64,000 nucleotides of DNA from Lysinibacillus antri. GTDB lineage: Bacteria > Bacillota > Bacilli > Bacillales_A > Planococcaceae. The position numbers were made by a program, and so were the translations under genes. Below are positions 46,678 through 56,059 of this stretch, piece after piece. Every line of letters starts with the position of its first letter. Position 1 is the first letter of the stretch. The notes below the pieces were generated by a model. The model had not been told where the DNA came from, did not search any database, and saw only the letters and a list, made by a program, of their open reading frames with translations. The stretch lies in assembly GCF_003977595.1 (NCBI RefSeq), contig NZ_RYYR01000005.1, positions 62,001 through 126,000 of the forward strand. The letters run 5' to 3'.

Positions 46678-47754
46678 TTACGCATACCATTCATCCATGA
46701 CTTCTTGAAATTTTGCCAGTGCTTCTGCGGATTTAATACCGATTCGAAGCCACTTTCCATCCATGCCAATATAGTTTTCGGTATGCCGTAATACAACGCC
46801 GCGCTTCAAACAATGAAAATAAAATTCACGCGTGTCTGTAGGGTTTGCTAATTGAAAGCAAAGGAAGTTTACTACACTGTTCGTTACAATACAATTTCGC
46901 GATAATAAATAATCGACCAAATATACTTTTTGCTTGTGTTGATAGTTGATACTTTCTTGTCTAAATTGCTCATCGTTTAAACATTCCACACCAATAGATA
47001 TAGCGAGATTATTCACATTCCAATGCGGCAATCGTTTCCGCAAATCACGTACAAGTTGAGGAGATCCAATTAAGTAACCAAGTCTTATCCCTGCGATGCC
47101 ATACATTTTCGTCATGGAACGCAATACCGTTACATGTTTGAACTCGTTGACTAAATTGATTGCCGAATGTTCTTCATCCGTCCAATCCATAAACGCCTCG
47201 TCAATGAGTACTGCACATCCCACTTTTTCACCGTATTGAATTAATTCTAGTAATATAGTTTTTGAGATGAGTGCACCTGTTGGATTGTTAGGATTACATA
47301 AATACAGACAGTCAGCATCGGTCATCTCCTGCTTGATCTCTTCAATTGGTAATTGGTAGGCTGCCACATCTGAAATCGTTAAATCAATTACGTCTGCTCC
47401 TGCTGCTTCTAATGTCATTTTATATTCGGAAAATGTTGGATGTACAAGAATCACCTTTTTTCCACGGTAAAGCTGGGCATAAAACGTGAGCAGTTCTGCC
47501 CCACCATTTCCTACTAACACGCATTCCTTTTGTACATGATGTTTTGTTGCAATCATTGTTCGAAGTGGTTCTGCTTCCGGATGCGGATAAGTTAACAATT
47601 GTTGTTGCAAGCTCGGCCATAGTTTTTCTATTTGCTTTGGTATGCCGAGTGAATTGACATTTTCACTTAAATCAAATACGACTTCTGGTAAATCTAGTCC
47701 AAAATTTTTATATAATGCTTCATAATTAGCGCCATGCGAGGGAAATTGCAACAT
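46678..47754 (-). CDS. cobD: L-threonine-O-3-phosphate decarboxylase, CobD-like
   Basis: 358-residue fold-type I PLP enzyme of the HisC/CobD group. Key features: NPNNPTGALI (cofactor loop), DEAFMDW, PLP lysine in RSMTKMYGIAGIRLGY, and a C-terminal arginine in WLRIGI. CobD makes (R)-1-amino-2-propanol phosphate, the cobalamin side-chain linker. It sits directly after cbiB (29-base overlap) and before the CobC-like gene, which separates it from HisC. ATG 47754 follows GGGAGGTGTTC. Confidence 0.87.
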   Translation of the reverse strand: MLQFPSHGANYEALYKNFGLDLPEVVFDLSENVNSLGIPKQIEKLWPSLQQQLLTYPHPEAEPLRTMIATKHHVQKECVLVGNGGAELLTFYAQLYRGKKVILVHPTFSEYKMTLEAAGADVIDLTISDVAAYQLPIEEIKQEMTDADCLYLCNPNNPTGALISKTILLELIQYGEKVGCAVLIDEAFMDWTDEEHSAINLVNEFKHVTVLRSMTKMYGIAGIRLGYLIGSPQLVRDLRKRLPHWNVNNLAISIGVECLNDEQFRQESINYQHKQKVYLVDYLLSRNCIVTNSVVNFLCFQLANPTDTREFYFHCLKRGVVLRHTENYIGMDGKWLRIGIKSAEALAKFQEVMDEWYA

Positions 47755-48679
47755 GAACACCTCCCACAATTAAAATGAATACCCAAGAAACAATGAGCAT
47801 GTGTGTAATCGCTTCTTTAATGTGACTCGCCTGTAACGTTTCAGTCGGTTTTCCCATATAAGCACGAAACGACGTAATTCCTTTATATGTATTGTAGCCA
47901 CCTAATCGAATGCCAAGTTGATAGGCTGTTGCCGCTTCTAAGTAGCCGCTATTCGGACTTGGATGTTTTTTGGCGTCCACTAGCCAATTTATGAATCGCT
48001 CTTTTAGTGGACGATTTGTTTTATTTTTTGTGAACAATAAAATGAGTAAACCTGTGATTCTGCTTGGGATAAAGTTAGCCATATCATCCAGTCTTGCGGA
48101 AACTTTGCCAAACTGCATATACGTTTCATTTTTATAACCGACCATTGAATCGAGGGTGTTGATCGCTTTGTAGGCCCACAAACCTGTTGCCCCAAACAAA
48201 ATCGCGTAAAACAGGGGCGCCGTAATGCCATCGCTTGTATTTTCTGAAACTGTTTCGACTACTCCGCGCACGATTTCAGGTTCCTCTAAATGTGCCGTAT
48301 CGCGACCTACAATCCAAGACAATTTCACCCGTGCCTCATCTAAATCCCCTCGTTTAAGCGCGTCATAGACAACCATGGCCGCTTCCTTTAAACTTTTTTG
48401 TGCTAAGCCGATTGCGATTAAAATGGTTTCGATTAATAACCCGACAACGAAATGAATTGTATAAGATAAATAGACGACCGAAAATGTCACGACAGTAACA
48501 GTACCAACGACGATGAATGCCATGATTGCGCCTTTTATTGTACGGGAGTTACCTTGGTTTAATTTTTTTGAGAGAAACGCAATGAAGTTCCCAATCCATC
48601 TGATAGGATGCGGGAGTTTTGGTGGATCCCCGATGATAATGTCTAATAGTTGCCCTAGGAAAACGGCCAATATGTGCAT
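47726..48679 (-). CDS. cbiB: Adenosylcobinamide-phosphate synthase CbiB
   Basis: 317-residue membrane enzyme with about five helices. Signatures: HPIRWIGN at the N-terminus, ETVSENTSDGITAPLFYA (about 145-162), and SPNSGYLEAATAYQLGIRLGG. It attaches aminopropanol (phosphate) to adenosylcobyrate. It follows cbiZ by one base and precedes cobD with overlap, so CbiZ product (cobyrate), CobD product (linker) and CbiB form one pathway step. Confidence 0.93.
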   Translation of the reverse strand: MHILAVFLGQLLDIIIGDPPKLPHPIRWIGNFIAFLSKKLNQGNSRTIKGAIMAFIVVGTVTVVTFSVVYLSYTIHFVVGLLIETILIAIGLAQKSLKEAAMVVYDALKRGDLDEARVKLSWIVGRDTAHLEEPEIVRGVVETVSENTSDGITAPLFYAILFGATGLWAYKAINTLDSMVGYKNETYMQFGKVSARLDDMANFIPSRITGLLILLFTKNKTNRPLKERFINWLVDAKKHPSPNSGYLEAATAYQLGIRLGGYNTYKGITSFRAYMGKPTETLQASHIKEAITHMLIVSWVFILIVGGVHVAISLAWR

Positions 48680-48680
48680 G

Positions 48681-49355
48681 TTACTGATTCCCTTTCTTAA
48701 AAGCTAAGTAACTATCAACGGCTTTGTTCATTGTTTCATATAACCCTCGTCCGATTAACGTCCCCATTTTTGTAATAGAGCCTGCATACTGGTGAAATTC
48801 TCCGGTTTGGGTTGAGGCAACGCATACACTGTCCGTTGATGTACCTGTCGCAATTGTACCGGATTTGTGATCAAGGATACCACGTTCGTGAATAATTTTC
48901 GTTTTCACTTCCACTGCGCAACATAACGCTTGAATGAGTGCTTCATCGGATAAGTTGCCGTTGATAAAAATAAATGTGTTGATAGTGCCCACTTTGGGTT
49001 GATAAGCATATTGATGCGCTTTTGTGACATCGACTGCATTACCTAAACCAGCAGTCACCATGATCACGATGGATGTTTCCCCTTCTTCATAACAATCGAT
49101 AAATGCAAATTCCATATCCACCGCTGTCATCATGGCAATGGTTTGTTCTAATGGAAAGTTTCTTTCATTGAGGAACTGGCGCATTTCTTCATTGGCATCT
49201 TCGGGGAAATAGTCTATCCCTACCGTACGATTGACAAAGAATGTATACTCGCCATAGCCAGGATTGTGCATGGCCGAACTAAATGTGCGAAGCGGTGTGG
49301 GTGCTTCGACAACGATAAACTCTTTATATTTTTTGAAGTTTTCTAATGTAATCAT
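48681..49355 (-). CDS. cbiZ: Adenosylcobinamide amidohydrolase CbiZ
   Basis: 224 residues of the CbiZ family. Typical segments: VTAGLGNAVDV, the GTINTFIFIN strand, and TGTSTDSVCVAS. CbiZ cleaves the aminopropanol side chain from cobinamide (and from pseudocobalamin in some bacteria) to give cobyric acid, so scavenged corrinoids can be rebuilt with the cell's preferred lower ligand. It starts a four-gene minus-strand operon (cbiZ-cbiB-cobD-cobC). No cobalamin riboswitch was recognised upstream; a repeat array lies there instead. Confidence 0.9.
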   Translation of the reverse strand: MITLENFKKYKEFIVVEAPTPLRTFSSAMHNPGYGEYTFFVNRTVGIDYFPEDANEEMRQFLNERNFPLEQTIAMMTAVDMEFAFIDCYEEGETSIVIMVTAGLGNAVDVTKAHQYAYQPKVGTINTFIFINGNLSDEALIQALCCAVEVKTKIIHERGILDHKSGTIATGTSTDSVCVASTQTGEFHQYAGSITKMGTLIGRGLYETMNKAVDSYLAFKKGNQ

Positions 49356-49406
49356 GTTTTGACCTCTAGTTTAGTAGTACTTCTAAATTAGCATAAAAAA
49401 AGCGGT

Positions 49407-49503
49407 TTGGCGGGATTATTTGAAAGTTTGGCGGAATTCTCAACAAGTTTGGCGGAAATATTGCTTTTTTTGGCGGGATTTCTTACTAATTTGGCGGAAT
49501 TAA
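49407..49503. repeat. 21-bp period array (family B), copy 3
   Basis: Five units starting with TTGGCGG at 49407, 49428, 49449, 49470 and 49491, exactly 21 bp apart, between ynbB and cbiZ. Both flanking genes are on the minus strand while the core reads on the plus strand. Because 21 is a multiple of three, a spurious open frame runs through it. Confidence 0.92.
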
Positions 49504-49533
49504 AAAAGCGGCTCCCAAACGAAAGAACCGCTC
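49502..49533 (-). terminator. Terminator of ynbB
   Basis: AGCGG...TCC and GAACCGCT pair around a short loop; a T6 run follows on the minus strand. It abuts the repeat array. Confidence 0.7.
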
Positions 49534-49539
49534 CCCTCA

Positions 49540-50787
49540 CTATCGAATTTTCTGAACCGCACTACAAATCGCAAATTTCACATGTTCGTACGTTAAACCA
49601 CCTTGTATATAGGCAGTAAATGGCGGACGAATCGGACCATCTGCAGTTAATTCGATGCTGGAACCTTGTACAAATGTTCCTGCAGCCATAATGACGTCAT
49701 CCTCATAGCCAGGCATATACGCTGGAACTGGTGCGAAATGAGCGTTAATTGGAGACGCTGCTTGAATTTCCTGACAAAATGCAATCATTTGCTCCGCTGT
49801 TTGGAAAGAAACCGATTGAATCAAGTCTGTTCGTTTTGCTGCATAATGTGGAAACGTTGACATGCCCACTTCTTCCAGCATAGCTGAAGTGAAAATAGCT
49901 CCTTTTAAACTTTGCGCTACCACATGCGGTGCAAGGAAGAATCCTTGATAAAAATCGGCTAACGTATTTAACGATGCCCCCGCTTCTGCACCGATTCCAG
50001 GAGAAGTCATTCGGTACGCACATTTCTCCACTAAATCAGCACGTCCAGCAATATAACCACCGATTTTCGCTAAGCCCCCGCCAGGATTTTTAATGAGGGA
50101 ACCTGCCATTAAGTCGGCCCCTACTTCAGTTGGCTCCTTTGCTTCCACAAATTCCCCATAACAGTTATCGACAAAGATGACCACGTCTTGTTTGATGGCA
50201 CGAATCTTTTGACACATTTCTTCTATCTCATCGATTGTGAAGGAAGGTCTAGTTGCATAACCTTTTGAGCGTTGGATAGCGACTATTTTTGTCTTTTCAT
50301 TAATCGTATTGCGTACTGCTGCCCAATGGATTTCTCGGTCATTGAGTAAATCAACGTGGTGATAGCCAATGCCAAAGTCTTTTAGAGAGCCGGTATCTTT
50401 TTCTCCCCCATCGACAATCGACTGGAGCGTATCATATGGTTTCCCCGTTATGTAGACTAGTTCATCACCTGGTCGCAGTACGCCGAATAAACTAAGCGTG
50501 ATGGCATGTGTGCCAGAAATGATTTGACTGCGTACGATTGCTGCCTCTGCACCGAACGTTTCTGCATAAACGCGTTCTAAATTATCACGCCCTTCATCGT
50601 CATAGCCATACCCTGTAGATGGATGTAAATGAAAGTCACTTACTTGATGTTTGCGAAAGGCTGCCAACACCTTTTGTTGATTATAAAACGCCATTTCGTC
50701 TACTTGATCATGAAAGGGTTTAATTTTCTCTTCTACCTCTTGCGCAAGTTGCAACGTTTCTGGCTTTAATGTTGAAAAAAATGTCAT
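49540..50787 (-). CDS. ynbB: YnbB-like PLP protein (methionine gamma-lyase family, 'aluminium resistance')
   Basis: 415-residue fold-type I PLP protein. The PLP-lysine region is GSLIKNPGGGLAKIGGYIAG, with VDNCYGEF as the cofactor Asp region. It matches B. subtilis YnbB, annotated as aluminium resistance or cystathionine beta-lyase-like; the true reaction is not established. In B. subtilis ynbB lies next to glnR; here the cobinamide cluster and a BI-1 gene intervene. ATG 50787 follows AAGGGAGC. Confidence 0.88.
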   Translation of the reverse strand: MTFFSTLKPETLQLAQEVEEKIKPFHDQVDEMAFYNQQKVLAAFRKHQVSDFHLHPSTGYGYDDEGRDNLERVYAETFGAEAAIVRSQIISGTHAITLSLFGVLRPGDELVYITGKPYDTLQSIVDGGEKDTGSLKDFGIGYHHVDLLNDREIHWAAVRNTINEKTKIVAIQRSKGYATRPSFTIDEIEEMCQKIRAIKQDVVIFVDNCYGEFVEAKEPTEVGADLMAGSLIKNPGGGLAKIGGYIAGRADLVEKCAYRMTSPGIGAEAGASLNTLADFYQGFFLAPHVVAQSLKGAIFTSAMLEEVGMSTFPHYAAKRTDLIQSVSFQTAEQMIAFCQEIQAASPINAHFAPVPAYMPGYEDDVIMAAGTFVQGSSIELTADGPIRPPFTAYIQGGLTYEHVKFAICSAVQKIR

Positions 50788-50969
50788 GTTGATTGCTCCC
50801 TTATTTATCTTCTTATTCATCTTAACAATTCTTTGCAGCTTTTCAACCGTTTTAGGGCTTGGAATTGATGAATTCGTAAATAAACCATCTAACGAATAAA
50901 ACTACTATCTTTACGAAACTCTTTCAAACTGCTATTCTCAGAATAATATAAATTTAAGGGGATGTACTT

Positions 50970-51599
50970 ATGGCTTGGGAAGTATTGAGTATCATTGGGA
51001 CCATTGCCTTTGCGATTTCCGGTGCGATTGTGGCGATGGAAGAAGAATATGATTTATTTGGGGTGTACTTATTAGGTATTGTCACAGCTTTTGGTGGCGG
51101 GGCCATTCGAAATATATTAATTGGTTTACCGGTATCGACGTTATGGAGCCAGGAGATGATGTTTCAAATTGCGATTGCGGCGATTACGATCTTTTTCTTA
51201 GTACCTCATCAGCTTATTAAGCATTGGCATCGCTGGGGGAATTTGACCGATGCGATTGGTTTATCCGCATTTGCCATTCAAGGTGCGATGTACGCGGTTT
51301 CCTTAGAGTTACCTGTAAGTGCAGTAATTGTTGCTGCGATCTTAACAGGTTCTGGCGGTGGGATTGTGCGAGATCTATTAGCTGGAAGAAAACCAATCGT
51401 ATTACGAGAGGAAATCTATGCAGTGTGGGCAGCTGGGGCTGGTTTAGTCATTGGACTGGAATTAGTACCCGGAGATGTTTTCTTATATGTTTTATTTGTG
51501 GTGATTACGACTTTGCGCGTTTTATCGTATATGAGAAACTGGAAATTGCCTGTTCGAAAGTTAACTATGATTAATACAAAGCAAAAAGCACATAGATGA
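50970..51599 (+). CDS. TRIC-type cation channel family membrane protein (UPF0126)
   Basis: 209 residues with about seven membrane helices in two repeats, each containing the TRIC glycine motif before a basic residue: FGGGAIRNIL (about 40-49) and GSGGGIVRDLL (about 127-137). Bacterial relatives (YadS/YvgT) are trimeric monovalent cation channels. TTAAGGGGATG precedes the ATG. Physiological role unknown. It is a lone plus-strand gene among minus-strand neighbours and has its own terminator. Confidence 0.87.
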   Translation: MAWEVLSIIGTIAFAISGAIVAMEEEYDLFGVYLLGIVTAFGGGAIRNILIGLPVSTLWSQEMMFQIAIAAITIFFLVPHQLIKHWHRWGNLTDAIGLSAFAIQGAMYAVSLELPVSAVIVAAILTGSGGGIVRDLLAGRKPIVLREEIYAVWAAGAGLVIGLELVPGDVFLYVLFVVITTLRVLSYMRNWKLPVRKLTMINTKQKAHR

Positions 51600-51611
51600 T
51601 ATGTGCTTTTT
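51583..51611 (+). terminator. Terminator of the TRIC-type gene
   Basis: AAAAAGCACATA pairs with TATGTGCTTTTT; the hairpin overlaps the last codons of the gene. Confidence 0.88.
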
Positions 51612-51619
51612 GTATGTTG

Positions 51620-51703
51620 TTGGCGGGATTTCAGGTGAACTTGGCGGGATTATCGCTGAATTTGACGGAATTCCTTCACTTTTTGACGGGATTTCGCCCA
51701 GCT
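51620..51703. repeat. 21-bp period array (family B), copy 4
   Basis: Four units start at 51620, 51641, 51662 and 51683, exactly 21 bp apart, with TTGGCGGGAT or TTGACGG cores. They lie between convergent TRIC-type and rhodanese genes. Confidence 0.9.
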
Positions 51704-51708
51704 CGCCA

Positions 51709-52011
51709 TTATTTAAACTCTAATTCTCCATCGTAAGCCATCATACCGCCTTCTAGGTTGATCACTTCGAAGCCTTGTGATTCTAAGTATTCGCCAGCTT
51801 TTGCACTACGAACGCCGCCGCGGCATACAAGGATATATTCTTTTGTTTTATCTAATTCATCCGCACGTTCAGGAATTGACCCTAGTGGAATGTGTACGGC
51901 ACCTGGGATCATGCCTTGTTCGACTTCATCTGCTTCGCGCACATCGATAACATTTAAATCTTCGTTTGCATCTAATAAATTAATGATTTCTTCTGTTGTC
52001 ATTGTTTTCAT
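51709..52011 (-). CDS. Single-domain rhodanese-like protein
   Basis: 100 residues, one rhodanese domain. The active-site Cys is C63 in LVCRGGVRSA, a loop with two arginines typical of GlpE/YqhL-type sulfurtransferases. The N-terminal IDVREADEVEQGMIPGAVHIPLG is the usual domain start. It probably carries sulfane sulfur in the cytoplasm; the partner is unknown. GGAGGTTTTG precedes the ATG. Confidence 0.92.
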   Translation of the reverse strand: MKTMTTEEIINLLDANEDLNVIDVREADEVEQGMIPGAVHIPLGSIPERADELDKTKEYILVCRGGVRSAKAGEYLESQGFEVINLEGGMMAYDGELEFK

Positions 52012-52060
52012 TTACAAAACCTCCAATATTCATCTACATTGCCATTATAGAGAAAAATAA

Positions 52061-52175
52061 GAAAAGCGCAAGCGACCTGCTTAGCCCCGAAAGAAACTGG
52101 AGACTTCCGACAAGCATGCTTGCATGCGTAGGAGGAAGTTGAAGTTTCCGAGGGGCTGGGCGCTGGAGCTAGACA
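52061..52175. repeat. Dispersed palindromic intergenic element
   Basis: A 115-bp GC-rich block starting GAAAAGCGCAAGCG and ending GCGCTGGAGCTAGACA, with AGCCCC near the left end pairing with GGGGCT near the right and further imperfect pairing inward. This type of intergenic element, with the GCGCTGGAGCTAGACA end, is familiar from several Bacillales genomes. It sits between hfq and the rhodanese gene. No protein coded. Confidence 0.7.
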
Positions 52176-52180
52176 TAGAA

Positions 52181-52212
52181 AAAATCGGCTAGTAGGAACC
52201 ACTTCGCCGATC
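52181..52212 (-). terminator. Terminator of hfq
   Basis: ATCGGC and GCCGAT flank an 18-base loop; a T6 run follows on the minus strand. Confidence 0.7.
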
Positions 52213-52218
52213 TTACAA

Positions 52219-52452
52219 TTAATTATTCTCTTCATCATTACCAAAGGAAACGTGTTTAGATGGGACAAATGTTGAAATTGCATGTTTGTATATAAGATGT
52301 TGTTTGCCATCAGACTCTAGCAACACGGTAAAATTATCGTATGACTTCACTAATCCTTTTAATTGGAAACCATTCGTTAAAAATACTGTGACAAAGATAT
52401 TCGTTTTTCGTAAATTATTAAGAAACGTATCTTGTAAATTGATTGATTTCAC
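52219..52452 (-). CDS. hfq: RNA-binding protein Hfq
   Basis: 77 residues. Sm1 motif ([28 protein letters not shown] region) and Sm2 motif ([13 protein letters not shown], with the YKHA box) are both intact. Hfq hexamers bind small RNAs and poly-A or AR-rich mRNA. GTG 52452 follows AGAGGTG and matches the B. subtilis N-terminus (MKxINxQD). Downstream of miaA as in B. subtilis. Confidence 0.95.
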   Translation of the reverse strand: MKSINLQDTFLNNLRKTNIFVTVFLTNGFQLKGLVKSYDNFTVLLESDGKQHLIYKHAISTFVPSKHVSFGNDEENN

Positions 52453-52508
52453 GCCGCACACCTCTTCTATTTCTATTTTCTATATAGTGAAGTATTCGAC
52501 ATCAGAAG

Positions 52509-53429
52509 TTATTTTCCTTCTGAATTTTGAAAATATTTTACAATTTTATTCCAATCGTCACCAATCCATTGTACATCCATTTTGTTGCGGAAATATGTCA
52601 ATTGGCGTTTCGCATAGCGTCGAGAATTTTGTTTCAGTTGTTCCACCGCATCTTCAAGCGACATACGACCGTCAAAATAAGCATACAACTCTTTATACCC
52701 GATTGCTTGAACTGCTTGCACGTCTCGAATATTTTGATCCCATAACGATTTCACTTCATCGAGTAATCCTTTTTCCATCATGACATCTACACGTAAATTA
52801 ATTCGTTCATAAAGTTTTTCGCGGTCCATATCCAATCCAATAATTAAGTGATTGTAAAGTGGGACATCTCCTCGATTATGTTCTTCAGCAGCTTTGGAAA
52901 CGCCATGTAATTCGACTAATTCCAATGCTCGGATGACGCGTCGAGTGTTGTTTGGGTGAATTGTACTTGCCGTTTCGGGATCGAGTTCGGCTAGACGGGC
53001 GTGCATGGCATCCGGACCGATTTTAGCAAGTTCCTCATAATAGGTTTGGCGAGCTTCTTCATCCACGTCTTCTTTTGTAAACTGAAAATCATAAAGAACT
53101 GCTTGCACATAAAGACCCGTTCCACCAACGATAATGGGAAGCTTGCCTCGACTTCTGATTTCTTCAATTTTCTCACGGACAAGCAATTGGTACTCCGCAA
53201 CAGAGAAGCTTTCAGTTGGTTCCTTAAAACTTAATAAATGATGAGGAATGCCTTCCATTTCTTCTTCTGTAATTTTCGCCGTACCGATATCGAGCCCTTT
53301 ATAAATTTGCATCGAATCGCCGTTGATCACTTCTCCATTAAATTGTTTTGCGAGTTTAATACTTAATGCTGTTTTGCCGGAAGCAGTCGGACCTACAATG
53401 GCGACTACTTCAATTTCTTTTCCTGTCAT
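52509..53429 (-). CDS. miaA: tRNA dimethylallyltransferase MiaA
   Basis: 306 residues. P-loop [11 protein letters not shown] (13-23), substrate Asp/Ser region [17 protein letters not shown], and later YRVIRALE-like [14 protein letters not shown] with the tRNA-binding arginines. It adds dimethylallyl to A37 of tRNAs reading UNN codons; MiaB, also in this window (62082), then methylthiolates the same base. The start overlaps the upstream hydrolase gene by 20 bases. Confidence 0.96.
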   Translation of the reverse strand: MTGKEIEVVAIVGPTASGKTALSIKLAKQFNGEVINGDSMQIYKGLDIGTAKITEEEMEGIPHHLLSFKEPTESFSVAEYQLLVREKIEEIRSRGKLPIIVGGTGLYVQAVLYDFQFTKEDVDEEARQTYYEELAKIGPDAMHARLAELDPETASTIHPNNTRRVIRALELVELHGVSKAAEEHNRGDVPLYNHLIIGLDMDREKLYERINLRVDVMMEKGLLDEVKSLWDQNIRDVQAVQAIGYKELYAYFDGRMSLEDAVEQLKQNSRRYAKRQLTYFRNKMDVQWIGDDWNKIVKYFQNSEGK

Positions 53430-54336
53430 TTTCTAACCACCGTGATACCACATGAAACACATGCTCTTTATTTTTTTCTTTCAATATTTCGTGGCGCATT
53501 CCTTCAAAAAGATACACGACCACATCTTGTAACCCTACTTTTTTTAATGCATTTGCCACTTTAAAAACGCCAGCGCCCTTATTGCCAACAGGGTCTTCAC
53601 TTCCGCTTATTAAAAGTACTGGGATATCCTTTCGAATGTTGACCATTTCGTTTTTTCGATTAATTGATAACAAGCCATCTGTCAAATCAACAAAAAATTG
53701 ATTCGTTGGAACAAAACCGCAAGTAGGGTCTTTTATATAGGCTTCGATTTCTTCTTCGTTGCTACATAGCCAATCAAAGGCGGTTTTTACATCGGGAAAG
53801 CCTTTATTAAAACTGCCAAAGCTTAATTCGCTCATAATTGCACTTGGGACCGTTTTTCCTTGCACGAGACAAAGCGTTCGAGACAGTGCGTTACCAATCT
53901 GATGAAGAAACGTTGTCGCACCAGTTCCACATAAAATTACTTTATCAATATCATTGTAAGTTTGAATATAACGACGAGCAATAAAGGAACCCATACTATG
54001 ACCAAAAAGAATGGTTTTTGTTTCATCAAAATCGTAGCGGAAAAACTGGATAAGCTCGGATACATCATCGACAACCCGTTCAAAGCCATTATCATCTGCG
54101 AAATAGCCTAGTTTTCCGTTTAGTTCGACGGTTTTCCCATGGCCACGATGATCGTGTGCTGTCACAAAGTAGCCTTGCTCACACATGTTGATGGCAAATG
54201 CATCATAGCGATCACCGTGTTCTGCCATCCCATGCAAAATGTGAAAATGTCCGATTGGTTTTGCATCGGGTTCATAAATACGAACAAAAATTTGGTGTCC
54301 ATCACTCATTGGTAGTACTTTCGTTAGTTTTTTCAA
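53410..54336 (-). CDS. Alpha/beta hydrolase, monoacylglycerol lipase/YtpA-like
   Basis: 308 residues of the lysophospholipase (Hydrolase_4) family. Nucleophile Ser in GHSMGSF, HG oxyanion motif [14 protein letters not shown], the DHRGHGKT segment, Asp in SGSEDPVGN and His in [10 protein letters not shown]. It probably hydrolyses monoacylglycerol or lysophospholipid. TTG 54336 is preferred with AGGGTGA upstream; a GTG three codons earlier is possible. Adjacent to glpD, which could use glycerol 3-phosphate derived from lipid breakdown (inference). Confidence 0.85.
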   Translation of the reverse strand: MKKLTKVLPMSDGHQIFVRIYEPDAKPIGHFHILHGMAEHGDRYDAFAINMCEQGYFVTAHDHRGHGKTVELNGKLGYFADDNGFERVVDDVSELIQFFRYDFDETKTILFGHSMGSFIARRYIQTYNDIDKVILCGTGATTFLHQIGNALSRTLCLVQGKTVPSAIMSELSFGSFNKGFPDVKTAFDWLCSNEEEIEAYIKDPTCGFVPTNQFFVDLTDGLLSINRKNEMVNIRKDIPVLLISGSEDPVGNKGAGVFKVANALKKVGLQDVVVYLFEGMRHEILKEKNKEHVFHVVSRWLENDRKRN

Positions 54337-54346
54337 ACCAATCACC

Positions 54347-55981
54347 CTAATGTTTATTTTTTGCTTCGTCTATGAATTGCTCTAATTGCATTTGGTAGAA
54401 GATTTTTTCACTGTCCGAGTAACCGAATAATTCACTCATGACGTCAATAATGGCATTTTTATAGTTCTCTACTAATTCGATGTTGAAGTAAAGATATCCT
54501 GTTCTACGGATGAGAAAATCACACGGAGTCATGACCATTTCATAGTAAATTGCATATAGGAGCTCCGCATAAAGTGGGATAGGAAGGGTTGTGCCTGTTT
54601 CTATTCCTTTTTGTGCGAATAAAAAAACTTTCTCCACATTCGTCCCATAGCGTTCCACTAATCGTTTTGCTTCATGAAAGGTTAATCCAAACTGTTCCCC
54701 GACTTTCGCTTTGTTGGCAACATAGTCATTGAAGTTGTGCGAATTTAATCCCCTTGCACCAGATAAGGCCAATTCTTTTGTCCCGCATTTTTGGGCATGT
54801 TTAAATTTATGTTTTTTCACAATCTGATTAACGATAGTTTCCGCCATTTGACGATACCCTGTTAATTTTCCACCAGCTACAGTCAATAATCCGCTTGACG
54901 CATACCAAAGTTCATCTTTTCGGGATATTTCAGAAGGATTTTTTCCATCCTCAAAGATGAGCGGGCGAATTCCAGCCCAAGAGGATTCGACATCTTCTTT
55001 AGTAATGCTGAGTTTCGGGAAGATATAGTGTATAGCATTTAGTAAATATTGAATGTCTTCTTCCGTCGCAATTGGATGAACTGGGTCATCGTCATAAAAT
55101 GTATCGGTCGTGCCCACGTATGTTTTCCCATCGCGCGGAATTGCAAAAACCATTCGTCCATCTTCTGTATCAAAATAAACCGCTTGCTGTAATGGGAACG
55201 TTGCTTGATCCATGACGATATGAATACCCTTTGTATGACGAATTCGCTTTTTATTATGCAATTTATCCATTTTTCGTATATCGTCTACCCAAGGACCTGT
55301 TGCATTCACGATTTGGTGAGCATGGATGGTAAACATGTCACCCGTCAATTCGTCCCGTACATTTGCGGCAACAATCTTTTTCTTTTTATATTCAAAACTT
55401 ACTGCCCGCGCATAATTTAAACAGACTGCTTGATATTCAACGGCTTTTTTAATCACTTCAATCGTTAACCGCGCATCATCGGTTTTATATTCCACATAGT
55501 ACCCCGCTCCTATTAACCCGTCTTCTTTTAAGATGGGTACTTTCTGAAGCGTTTTTTTACGGGAAAGCATTTTTCTTCGTTCATCTTTTCGCACTTGGGC
55601 AAGCTGATCATACAACGTGAGTGCTGCTCGCGTAGTCAATTTCCCTAATGTTCCTTCTTTATAGAGCGGAAGGAGCATCCATTCCGGTTTTGTAACATGA
55701 ACCGCATTTTCATACACAATTTCACGTTCGCGCCCTACCTCTGCGACAAGCCCAATTTCGAACTGTTTTAAATAGCGGAGGCCCCCATGAATGAGTTTCG
55801 TGGATCGGCTAGATGTGCCCGCAGCAAAGTCTTGCATTTCAATGAGTGCGACAGAAAGACCCCTCGAAGCTGCATCGAGGGCAATTCCCGCACCCGTAAT
55901 TCCGCCACCAATCACCAATACATCAAATTGATAGTGGTTTAATGTATGTTTAATCGTCTTACGTTCTTTATATGAAAACAT
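54347..55981 (-). CDS. glpD: Aerobic glycerol-3-phosphate dehydrogenase
   Basis: 544-residue FAD flavoprotein at the membrane face, oxidising glycerol 3-phosphate to dihydroxyacetone phosphate and feeding electrons to menaquinone. FAD motif GGGITGAGIALDAASRG (about 26-42), then SSRSTKLIHGGLRYL, both GlpD hallmarks. ATG 55981 follows GGGGAAATTCACG and matches the family N-terminus; a start 20 codons upstream is unlikely. No glpF or glpK is nearby, and no GlpP antiterminator leader was recognised. Confidence 0.93.
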   Translation of the reverse strand: MFSYKERKTIKHTLNHYQFDVLVIGGGITGAGIALDAASRGLSVALIEMQDFAAGTSSRSTKLIHGGLRYLKQFEIGLVAEVGREREIVYENAVHVTKPEWMLLPLYKEGTLGKLTTRAALTLYDQLAQVRKDERRKMLSRKKTLQKVPILKEDGLIGAGYYVEYKTDDARLTIEVIKKAVEYQAVCLNYARAVSFEYKKKKIVAANVRDELTGDMFTIHAHQIVNATGPWVDDIRKMDKLHNKKRIRHTKGIHIVMDQATFPLQQAVYFDTEDGRMVFAIPRDGKTYVGTTDTFYDDDPVHPIATEEDIQYLLNAIHYIFPKLSITKEDVESSWAGIRPLIFEDGKNPSEISRKDELWYASSGLLTVAGGKLTGYRQMAETIVNQIVKKHKFKHAQKCGTKELALSGARGLNSHNFNDYVANKAKVGEQFGLTFHEAKRLVERYGTNVEKVFLFAQKGIETGTTLPIPLYAELLYAIYYEMVMTPCDFLIRRTGYLYFNIELVENYKNAIIDVMSELFGYSDSEKIFYQMQLEQFIDEAKNKH

Positions 55982-56059
55982 CGTGAATTTCCCCTTTTTA
56001 TAAGTATAGGTAAATCCGTTTTCGATATTTCTTGAAAACACTCACTCTCATCTTGTGTG

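Noticed and set aside
49356-49540. Cobalamin riboswitch upstream of cbiZ
   Set aside because: No B12-box-like conserved segments were found; the gap is taken up by the 21-bp array and a terminator.
49407-49619. Open frame of about 70 codons with repeating LAEF/LAGF peptides running through the repeat array
   Set aside because: The frame exists because the repeat unit is 21 bp, a multiple of three. It has no ribosome binding site, and the other arrays of the family give different or no frames.
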